A stretch of DNA of 64,000 nucleotides from Patiria pectinifera (lineage: Eukaryota; Echinodermata; Asteroidea; Valvatida; Asterinidae). Of the stretch, positions 36,501 through 48,500 are shown one piece after another. The notes under the pieces were generated by a model, which did not search any database, was not told where the DNA came from, and worked only from the letters and a program-made list of their open reading frames with translations. The translations under genes and the position numbers were made by a program. How positions within the stretch are numbered: position 1 is the stretch's first letter; every line of letters begins with the position of its first letter. The stretch lies in the NCBI GenBank assembly GCA_029964075.1, contig CM057147.1, forward strand, positions 24,697,513-24,761,512, read 5' to 3'.

Positions 36501-39500
36501 GCAAATACATTGCGTGACATTTTGGCTGGTAACCTGGCTTGTTTTTGCTGAGTGAATCTTTGCTGTGCTTAGCAAATTGATGTACTTTAGCAGCGCCGTG
36601 TAATTGCCCTCTGGCATTGCGCTGAAAGAACTCTACACGGACTTTCCCGCGTTGATCGAAATTCCAGTATATTTCATGGAATGGTATATACCACCCCAAA
36701 CTACCCTGCCTGTCACTTCCTGTACTGCCCCGAACCGTACTAGTGCTGCCCTTTGGAGCGCTGTGGTCCAGTGGTTATGGTGTTCGACTTATGTGCCGTG
36801 GTACGTAGGTTTGAACTTTGGTGGGGGACATGGTGCTTGTGCTCAAAGTCTAAAGAAGGGTGCTGAACAACTAACCTGATGAAGTTTCAGCTCAGCGTCA
36901 GCTGTATATTCCGAGAAAAACAGCATTCTAGGATCTCGATTTCAAATCAAAAGTTGCTGAATCACAATTGCAGCTACGCGATGTCGCACTGATTCGACGA
37001 ATTATAGCAACCGCGTGCGCGTTGTGCCAATACTTGCGCACGCTTCGCCGAATAACAAAACGAACTACTAATTTCAATTTCCTACGGTGCGTTTTAAGAA
37101 GCACCGTTGGAAAGGCCTTCTTTTGTTGATTTCTTCAAAATGACAGCTTGCCAGAAAGAATAATTTCACAGGGAGTTTAGTCCCCTTACTATCTTTCAAC
37201 CAATTATGTTTTTCAACAATAAATATGTTTTTAGAAAGCTGCAAATGATGGACTGTAGCCTTAATGATAAAATTGCTATGGCCCTTTCTTGTTCTTTCTT
37301 GGACAGTTTACTGGTGGTGGGAACATTCCCGGCAGCGCCTTTAGCTTGGATCAGTTGAAATTGTTGAGTGACGGCCTGCTACAGGGTTCAGGTAAAAAAA
37401 ATAGCTAAATTAATTTTGTACATCAACAATAGAAGGTCTGCTCTGTCAAAATGAGGATTAAATCACCAGTGCTGTGGTTTAGTGATATAATATACATTTT
37501 AATACAAAACATATTGTCATGTAGGTCTGCTCTGTCAAAATGAGGAATAAATCAACGGGGCTGTGGTTTATAGTGTTTTCTGATGTGGTTGAAAATAAAA
37601 ATTGTTCAGTGGGCAGTTGTAATAAATGATTATTTATGGTTTTTTTCAGGGCTGCCTCTGTCGTACAGTCTGCTGACCAATAAGACTGCGTTGATTGTCT
37701 ACCTGCAGCAGCAGATGGGCTTGTCTGAGGCCGATGCCAGACTCATTGCAAACTCAGTCGACAATCCTAAAATGGTATGTATCGTGAACTCCTGACGCAG
37801 GAATCAATCAAGGCCAGATCCATTAACACTGTTACTAATTCATGACTTTTGGCCCTTTGCCTTGCAGTTGATGCTGTACCTACAGGGGCACGACATGCAC
37901 AGCACGGTCTGCAACACCACTCTCTTGAAGGACTACGTCACGACGACCGATCCCGAGCAGCTCCAAGAACTCAGCACGACGCTCTGCAACATGTCCGACA
38001 CCGACTTGGACAAACTGTCGCAGGAAATACGAACGCTGGTCAACTTCACCGCCTTGTGGAGTTCTGTAAGTCGCTTTGTTTTGGTATCAGTCATGTCAGT
38101 GGGAAAACAGTTACTGAAAATAACTGCTCCGTAACACTTTTATCCCCATTCATAAATTCCTTTTTTGATCAAAAACCATACAAGTTCAAAAAGTCTACAA
38201 AGTTCTAACTATTTTGTTCTGCCATTTTACCGTGTGCTCAATAACTCTATATCTGCAGTTTGTATTAGTGGTTCTCAAAAACCCTGTTGTAGCCAGTGCG
38301 CGCAGAGCACACTGCGCGCGGAGCGTGCTGCGCGCATGTGGCGTTGACCGATGTTTAAACTGGTGTGAGACCTCCCATGTGACGGGCTCTCGACCAGTAG
38401 GAATGGGTGACTTGTCCCCGGTAATTATGAATTGCCACTTTAGAGTCCTCTGGAAATGGTTGCAGCATCAGGCCCAGACGAGTAACATCGTTTAAGTCAT
38501 TCTGGTTGATAAGCAAGGCCGAATTTAAAATAGCCGCTTACTACAAAATACTGTTAAGTGAACTTACTTGTACATGCTAAGCATGAAATAGGGCAAAACC
38601 GGTACGCTCTACATATTGCATGACATTTTGCTAAGCAAATATTTTTTTTCCTGAGCAGATATTTTTTGCTAAGCAGATATTTTTTTGCTAAGCAGATATT
38701 TTTTTGTTAAGCAGATATTTTTTTGCTAAGCAGATATTTTTTTGCTAAGCTTTTTTTTTGCTAAGCAGATACTTTTGCTAAGCAGATATTTGTCTGTGCT
38801 GAGGTAGTTTTGGGCTTTGCAGATCCGTGATATTTTCGCAAGTAACTATATTGTAATAGCTTTTTTTTTATTACCCCGTTGAAAGTTCTTGAAGTTTGTT
38901 GCTGTAACATAACAAACATTTTTTCTCTCAACTTTGTTGCCTCTGCAGTTGAACAGCACTGATATGAACAAGTGGTACAAGGAAACTCTCCAGGATATGA
39001 TCGACATTGGCAATGAGGTAACAGCTCATTTTTTTCCCTGTGAAAAATGTTCAGTTATTCAGCTTCTGTGCAGGAAACTTAAAGGTACGCTCTTTGTTTG
39101 AACTTTGCTAGGGGAATCAAGCCCTTTGGAAAGCAACAGCTGCTTGCATCCACATTCCCCTTTCCTTCAAATTCCTTGAAAAATAACCCTTGTGAAGGAT
39201 TATGAAGGATTAGGGACCGTATAAGTTCAAACTGTGTGGAGGCCATTATGGCTTCTCAGGCCAGCATTTATCTCCGTTTTCTGTGGCCTGATATGTCGTG
39301 AGATTATTTCTACTCCCCCTGGATGGGATGCTAGTCCATCGCAGGTTACTCCCCAGCTAATGCCGGTACTTATTTATACTCCTGGGTGGAGGGAGGCAAG
39401 CAGGGTAAAATTGCTTGCTCAAGGACACAGCATAAGGCCTGCAGCTGGATTTGAACCCCTGACCCTCTGATCATGAGTCACAAACCCAAACCGGTAAACC

Positions 39501-42500
39501 ACATAGGGAATCTAATTGTGACTTTTGTGTTACCATTTTCAAGATCAACGAGCTAGATAGCTTTCAGGTCCTCCTGACCGACATTGACTCGATCCTGAAC
39601 AACAACGACACCAACGAGCTGGTCTGCGGCAGCGTCGGCAAAATGAAAGACTTCAACAATTTCAGCCTGGCGGAGATGTCCAACTCAAACAGCTTCCAGA
39701 AGCTCTCCAGCTCACCGGGGCTGAGTCACACCTCGAGTTCAAAGCCGCCCAAGGACGTTAAGAATGACACGGACGGACTACGAGGTACGTTAACCCTTTC
39801 CAAATCCTCCAAAATCCTCTTTGCAAAATGGAGGATTTTGAAGTATTGACGCAATATGACAAAAATGTGTGGCTGATTTTGGAGGATGCACTGTGTCCAG
39901 GTCTTGGGCCAAGAGTCTAGTATCAATATTTTTGATGTATTTTTTGAAAAGCTTTGAAAAAGAGGTGGCTTTTAGAGAGTTTTTAATTTTTTGGGGGGGA
40001 GTGGATACCCTGTATGTGCTTCTCAACATCTTCAAGTTGTATCAAGCATTTATCAGCTTACAGGCATGCAACTTTTCCTCGGATCCGCTGATTTCCTCGT
40101 TTGTTACTTCTCACGAATGCCATTACAAATTGAAAAATACTGTTCAAAGTCTTGTGTGGTTTGGATTTTCCTCGTTTTTTCTAAATTCCCAGTTGCATGC
40201 CTGAGCTTAGAATTGCTAATAAATTCTGGAAATGATGATAATTTTATTTCTCTTTTTTTTTGGCCTTCTTACAGAGGATTGTGCCTGGATTCAGCAGATT
40301 GAGTCGTCATCGATCGGCAAGCTTGCCTGGAAGACGATGAAACCCATGGTCCAAGGCTACATCCTGTACACACCGGACACCAAGGCAACGCAGCGCATCA
40401 TGAAGGAGGTATAGGGGCTTACACCTGTTCAGCTGGGAGATCAAGGGCGTGGCTAGCAGGGCGTGGCTAGCAGGGGCGTGGCTAGCAGGGATATTGGGGA
40501 TGCAACCTCCTACCGCCCACCATTATTTGCTTTTGTTGGAAAATTTGATGTGCTGTTTGCAACATTGTGTGTCTGTCAGCATATATATAGCATAATGAAT
40601 CGCAGTACCTATTGTCCAATAGTGTCCAGACTCATCGGATTTGAACAGCGCCCCCATTAGTCAGATTGTGTCCAGCCAATCTCCTACCCTTTCGATTTCC
40701 AGACAACCAGAAAAAATTCTCTGCTACTTCCCCACATGAAGTGCTCTGTTGGCAATTTCATCGTTACACCTCCCCTCGCCACCCCTTCTCCCCCTACCCC
40801 CTCCCCTACCCCATATTCCAATTGGTCTGGCGACACCTGTGCTGCCGTTCCATAGTCACGACAGGCCAAATGATAGCAGGATCGACTCAAATAAGCCCAA
40901 ATAGGTCTAAGCGTCAGACAGGCAAACTTTGGCATTGACTGCAAGGTCAACATTTTGTGGATAGTGTTGCCATTAAATTAGGTCCACTTGCCAATTACTT
41001 AACAATTCTTGGTCAGCAAAAGAAAATGCGCCAACTGTTGCGCAAAAAAATGCATTACTCTCGTGTGTATTCCATAGCTAAACCCTTGTATACCACTTTC
41101 ACATTTTGCTAATCTGATTTGATACACAAGAAAGCTTTTTTAATTAAGTTTGAAATTAACATAGAAATTTTTCTCTTCCCCCCCCCTGACTCTGTCTCGT
41201 GTTACAGGCTGAGCAACCACTAGCTGCCATGGAGATGTTTAAGAACCTGACAGGGAGATGGCTGGAGTACTCGCCGACGCTCCGCAAATACGTGGAGGAC
41301 ACCGCAGCGTTTGACTTGGCCAATGTGAGTCTTCAGTTCGGAGTGTTAACAATTGCTGCAAGTTTGCAACGTCTCGTTCCCATGGGTTGGGGGAGGATTT
41401 TTGGGGCAAATATGCGATACTTTAACCGCCAGCATAATAGGCTCCAGCAAGAAAATGTTCGACTTTCGTCATTGTTGGAAAAGTCATTTTTGAGATTTGC
41501 CAAGAGTTATTTAATTGCTTACTTTAATTCTTGAATGAGAGGGTTCCTCCAACGTGCAATATGTACTGTACGTATAGCCCAAAGCTTGACGAAACCTTCA
41601 ACTGAAGACGATTATTACTATTGATATTATTATTTCATTTCTGGTAATGAAACCAAGGATTCCTCAAAAGTGCCCTGGGCACTGTAGCTCGCAAGCCTGA
41701 AGAAACCTGTGGAGAGGAGACCGTGAGAAAAATCACAGTTTAAGAGATGGGAGGAAAAGCCTAGAAGAATATTCTGGGAAAACCCACGGAATCAGGTAGA
41801 AACTGAAAATCCAATCCACATGTTGGCCCAGGCGGGATTCGAACCCGGGTAACAGCGGTGGAAGGCGAGAAAAGTAACACTGCGCCAACCTGACTCCCCA
41901 CACCACACTGAAATGTTCAGTTTTAGAGATGGTTGGAAAACTCAAGAATGATATTCCAGAGAAAATTTGTGGAATTAAACTGGGGACTTGTAACTCAATC
42001 CACTTTGCAGGGATTCGAACCCGGGTTATAAAAGTGTAAGTAACTTAAGAAAAAATACCACAGCACTAACCTGACTCTGATATTGAAGCCACAGTGTTAG
42101 AGTATGCCACAAGAAATCTGAAGGTTTATATTTTTGTTTTGATCTGTAGGAGTTCAGTCAGAACCCAGATCTCGTTAAGCAACTGGAAGATCGGTTGCAG
42201 AGAAACTCGACAACAGACCTGGTTTTGATTCAGAAGGTTTTACTCCAGGCCCGGAGCGACAGTAGAGATGGCGGTAACTTCACCCAGAATCTTCTAAATG
42301 CCATCGATGCGTTGGACGAGTTTGCAAACGCTACCATGGAAATACTCAAGGTAAGCCTGTTTAAATTTCAGAAACACATTACAAAAGTTGTAAACTCCAG
42401 TAGTTTTAATACAGGTTTCTATCCAGGATAGGAATGGTGGATTCAAAGCTCAGGTCCGTCACAAGTCAAATCAAAAGTCTGGTCGCCAGTAACGGAATAA

Positions 42501-45500
42501 ACAATGACAAAGGAATGTCTTTGTTACAGTTCATTTGAATAGCTTGTGACTTGACTTGAAACTGGATGACTTTGTGATGGACTTGTGATGGCCTTGTCTT
42601 TGACTTGTGTTTGACTTGTGATTTGAGTTGTGTATGACTTATGATTGACTCGTGATTGACTTGTGATTGACTTGTGATTGACTTAGGATTGACCTGAGTT
42701 TGACTTGTGATTGATTAGTGATTTGAGTTGTGTATGACTTATGATTGACTTGTGATGACTTGTGATTGCTTGTGATTGATTTGTGATGACTTGTGATGGA
42801 CTTGTTATTGACTAGTGATTAGACTTGTGATTGACTAGTGATTTGACTTGTGATTTGACTTGTGATTTGACTTGTGATGACTTGTGATTGATTTGTGATG
42901 ACTTGTGATGGACTTGTGATTGACTTATGATGACTTGGGATTGACTTGTGATTGATTATTGCTTGACTTGTGATTGACTTGTGATTTGACTTGTGATGGC
43001 TTGTGATTACTTGTGATTGATTTGTGATCACTTGTGATGGACTTGTGATTGACTTATGATGACTTGCGATTGACTTGTGATTGACTAGTGATTAGACTTG
43101 TAATGACTTGTGGTGACTTGTGATGACTTGGGATTGACTTGTAATGACTTGTGATGACTTGTGATGACTTGGGATTGACTTGTGATAGACTTGTGATTGA
43201 CTTATGATTGACTTGTGATGACTTGTGATTGGCTTGTGATTGACTTGTGATTGACTTGTGATTACTTTCTGCTTCACAGTGCGTGAACCTTAAGAAGATG
43301 AGAGGCTACAGCACAGATGAGGAATTCCAAGCCGCCGCCAAGGAACTGCAGGGTGACAATCTCTTCTGGGGAGGTAGGTTTGAGGTTTCATGTCGCCACA
43401 GAGATCTCAGACTGATTCAGATTATTAATTTGTCATATTTTCAATCAAAAACTTTCAAACCACAAAACAAAATTGCATATACGTGTAGTTATCATTACTA
43501 GATAGAAAAGTGAACTCATGTTGGACAGTTAATAAATTTCTTACACAATTTCTTTCAAGATAAATCACGTTTTCTCTTGATGTGTATTATAAATTGGTGT
43601 ACGGGATCATGATCTTCATCTTACCATCAAACTGGATCTGAAAGATACTTTTCAAATTATTTCATGTATTTGGAATGTTAGGAAGTTACAAGATATCCTC
43701 AAAATTGGCATTTTTGTGATGGACTTGTGTTTTGACTTGTGATTTTAAAACTGGATCTGAAAAAAATACTTTCCGAGATGACCCTTTCAACCCTTTAAAA
43801 AAAATTTGAAATCGTTTACAACAAATATTGTTAGAGCACCCATAGATCACAGCACAGTCATTTTCATAGATGGTTGTTGAATATTGTTGTGAAATTTTTA
43901 AAACGTTGAGTTTCAATTTCTGCTCTGTCTTCCTAGCTGCTGTGTTTGAAGGTTTCAACACTTCGGCTGAAGATGACACCATTCCACCCCACGTAGTCTA
44001 CCAGCTACGCATGGATAGCAGTATGGTCCGCAGCACCGACAAATACAAGAAATAGTAAGTAGAAATAGCACACACAAAAATATCAAATTGCAAACTCGAC
44101 TAGTACAAATTGTAGGAGGTTACAACCTTTATGGACAATTTTTAATAAATGCTGAGCGCAGACATTCTCTTATCCGGTTCGCTAGTAAAAACGTCATTCA
44201 TGCACGCCCACCATTGATTACTAGCGCCCATTGGCTGCAAATGCTCAAGCTGCGTTAACTTCCGGTTCCAATCGTGTAGAAAGTGCTGGAGGTGACGTCA
44301 CACTAACGAACCGGATAGCAGTAGACAAAAATGGCTAAGCAAAATGGGTTACCTTCTAAAACAACTTGCAATGTGTATTGGTAGTGACTGGTTCCCAGCA
44401 AGTGCCTGTATTTGCTGAGCAGGGCTGTGCATCGGAACCGGGGACCCGAGTACACGACCGTTGATGTCAGGAACCGGTTCCAGATGATGGGATCGGGAAC
44501 CCGTAACCAACGTTACAACTAACTTTATAGGAACTTTCTCAGACAGTGAAATAGAAAGGTTTGAATGTCATTTGTGGGGAATTTTCATAATGAAAGCCAG
44601 GCTAAATGAAAAACAGCATAATGCACGTTTATGACGCTCGTGAAAATTGCAGTTTTCACCATCAAGCTATAGAGCTCACTGTGTACACACTTGTATTTTG
44701 CTGCATTGACGCACCGATGTGGCAGTATTATCATGCGGACTGTAATGAACAATCTGACATTCTGAGTCAGGTTGGTGTAGCAGTACTTTCCTCGCCTTCC
44801 ACCGCTGTGACCCGGGTTCGAATCCCGCCTGGGCCAATATGTGGCTTGGGTTTTCAGTCCCTGCCTGATTCCGTGGGTTTTCCTCAGAATACTCTTCTGG
44901 GCTTTTCCTCCCACCTCTAAAACTGTAATGTCTTCACACTGTCTTCTCTTTACTGGGCCCCATGGGAGACCAGTGGATTCCACTGAATGGGCTACCCAGT
45001 TAAAATAAGAAATAAATCAAATCAAATCAAACAGCACCTTCCGAGATTAGAATGTTGGGGTTGGGCTTCTTTTATGGGTACCCACACACCCGGTCCCCAT
45101 ACTATCCCTAAATGCACACCCCTAATGCTGAGCAATATTTTCTTTTGTATCAACATGCTTCAAAAACAACGAAGCTTGAATATATGTACAAAGTATTCCT
45201 TGTCATAGTGCGACAGTTGAATGTGCGCTTAAGGCGCGATTTACGGTAAAAGGGATGTAACAGATTTCTTCGGATTTGGCTAAGCAAGTCAGACGGAATA
45301 ATTTCACAGGGTGTTTAGTACCAGTACGATCTTTAACCCAAGCAAGCTTTTTGATAATAATTCGGTAGGTTACTTTTGGGATAAATGCAAATGATCCTAT
45401 GTGCCTTAACTGGGCCCAATTTCATAGCGCTGCTTAACAGCCGACTTTGTGCTTACCGAGCCTCCATCTATTTCATAGGGACCGTTAAGCAGTAAGCACA

Positions 45501-48500
45501 GCCAAAGCACGCTTAACCCCAGAAGAAAACTTTGCTTAAAGTAGTGACGTAACAATAGAAATCTCCATGCGCGCGCAACCGTTAGCATGAAATAGTGCTT
45601 AAGCAGCTGCATGATTTTCTGCTATAGTAAGCACAGCTTTTCTGCTTACTGTTAAGCAGCGCTATGAAATAGGGCCCTGATTATTTGTTGCATATTTATT
45701 TGTTTGTCTTTAGTTTTTGGAAGCCGGGACCAATGAGCGATGTCTTCCGATATGGCGAGTACATCCGCGGAGGCTTCGTCTTCCTCCAAGACATGTTTGA
45801 CCAGGGCATCATCAAGGCGTCCCTGGGGAAGAAAGACGCCGGCGCCGGGGCCTACATTCAGGAGTTTCCTTACCCTTGCTACATCAGCGACACGTGAGTA
45901 TTCTGTGCTTATCATTCATGTTGCATGTCTTGTGTGATGTTGGTGCAAAGAGAATATCAGGGTGAACAGTTTTGGTCCTCGAAAATGGAGCCATTGTAGT
46001 ATTAACCTGGATTCAAGTCTCATGTTTCTTTTTGAAAACGCGGCTTAAAACAGTAATGCTCTCATTATTTTTGGGCCCGATTCTCCTCAGTAAATTGTCA
46101 CTTAAATGAATGCTTGTACCAAATTTGAAAGCTTTTTAATGAATGAAAGGCATAAATTGTGCCAAAAATACTGTTTTTGACCAAAAATGAGCAAAATATG
46201 GTAAAGTGCCCTTTTGTGGTCACCAAATGACATCCTTTTGTAGATTACTAGCCCACCAATATCCCTGCCAAATTTTAGGAAAATCGGCAGAAGAATATGG
46301 AAGTTAGGATGGGTAGACACAATGCGCCCCCCTCTATCGTCCTATTAAACCTGACAATTTTAGGATAAAATTGCATCTTCAATCCTCTGTCTTGTCATGT
46401 CGCAACCAGGTTTGTCCAGACCTTGGGAGCCATCCTACCCCTCCTCATGATCATCGCCTGGCTGTTCTCCGTAGCCATGATCATCAAGGGCATTGTCTTG
46501 GAGAAGGAGCTACGTCTCAAGGAGGTCATGAAGGTGATGGGCATGGGCAACGGGGTGCACTGGGTGGCCTGGTTCATCAACAGCTTCATTGTCATGTTCA
46601 TCAGCAGTTGTCTGCTGGTGCTGATTCTCAAGGTGGGGTGTTTGTTTGTCTGTGTGTCTGTCGGTCTGCCTGTCGTGGTGTCTTGATTGAACGATTTGAG
46701 TAGGGCTACAATTTACAGGCAACTTTTTTATTTCACAAAGTGTTCTGGGGGATTTTCCTTAAACTGCTGGTAAAAAAAAACAGTTTTTCCTCTTCCATTT
46801 TTGAGTAGGGATACAATTTACAGGCAACTTTTTTGAGGCAATGTCCAAGAAGAAAATGTCAAGGGAATTTGAATTTCACAAAGTGTTCTGGGGGATTTTC
46901 CATAAACTGCTGGTAAAATAGACAGTTTGTCCTCTTCCATTTTTGAGTAGGGATACAATTTACAGGCAACTTTTTTGAGGCAATGTCCAAGAAGAAAATG
47001 TCAAGAAAATGTGAATTCCGCAAAGTGTTCAGGGGGATTTTCCATAAACTGCTAGTAAAATAGACGGGTTTTTCCCCTTCCAAGGGTTTCTTTAGCTTGC
47101 AATGCATTTTATAGTTGCCTGCAATTTGCCTGTAAAGATTGTTTCACGTGAGTTGGCCCAAGGGAAGTACATGTAGAACAAGGTTTATAGATGATGTTGC
47201 TCTTTGTCCAAATTTATTTGAAGAAACAAAATTGCTCAAAATCAGGTACATGTACGAAACAGCTAAAGCCGTCAAAGTTTTATCCCACTAAATGTAGCTA
47301 CATTTTGAGAAATGGTGGGTCTAAAATAAAAAGTTATGTTTCTCACTACCGGATTCCCTCAGATCAACATTTTTTAATTTTCAATTGTTCGTTTGGTTTT
47401 TTTCTTTCAATTTGTTATCCCTAAATGCATGTACATCTATGTCTGAAATGTGCTTAAAAAATTTTCAGACCATTATTGTGGATGATTTGTAGACTTTTAA
47501 CTTGCAATTTCTCTTTTTCACTTTCGTGGCATCTTGACCTTCGAGTAGACATAATATTGCCAAAAAAGTCCACTATCAAAAATCAAACAGTCACCGAAAA
47601 AGGGGAATATCTATAACTAAACAATATTTAAAAATTCTTATTTGCCCAGAAGAGTCTGTTTTGTTTTTTACAAAGCACATCAAATATAAATCCTCCAATC
47701 ATTAAGGTTTGTCCACCTTTTTCGCTGTCCTCTGCTAGGTCGGCAAGATCACGATCCAGGCCGATGCATCCGTCCTCCTCCTGATGCTAGTCTCCTTCAG
47801 CGTCTCCACCATCGCTCTCTGTTTCCTCATCAGTACCTTCTTCTCCAAGGCCAACCTCTCCGCGGCCTGCGGCGCCGTCTTATTCTTCCTGTCCTACGTG
47901 CCCTACAGCATGGTCTACTCCTGGGACGAGTTCATCCCGGCCGGTGCCAAACTCGCTATGGTGAGCTGAATTTCTTTCCTTGAAGGGTTCTAAGCCATTT
48001 TTAAGGCCGCTGTGTTGTCTGGAAAGTTATGAGAAAAATTCACAAGCTTTTTATTATTATTATTAAAACAAGACGAATCAGGTTGAGTGGGAAAAGTGCA
48101 AGCACTATAAGTTGCTTTACAGCAACCCCCACACCCCTTGAAGCGTCGGGGAAAAAAAAAAACATCAAGAGACCACAATCAAGCTTGCTAGGTTCGGACT
48201 TGATCACACGACCTCCTGTGTAGTGGTGCAGACTCACACTTTTATAATACGATCATAATTGTTGTCTGGATAGTTATGAGAAAAATTCACAAGCTTTTTG
48301 TTATTATTATTAAACAAGACGAATCAGGTAGAATGGGAAAAGTGCAAGCACTATAAGTTGCTTTACAGCAACCCCCACACCCCTTGAAGCATCGGCGAAA
48401 AAAACAAAAACCATCAAGAGACAACAATCAAGCTTGCTAGATTCGGACTTGAACCCACGACCTCCTGTGTACCGGTGCAGACTTACACTTTCAGAGTACG

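Noticed and set aside
42545..43265. Array as a CRISPR-like repeat-spacer structure
   Set aside because: Units are contiguous 9-12 bp repeats with no spacers, in an animal intron.
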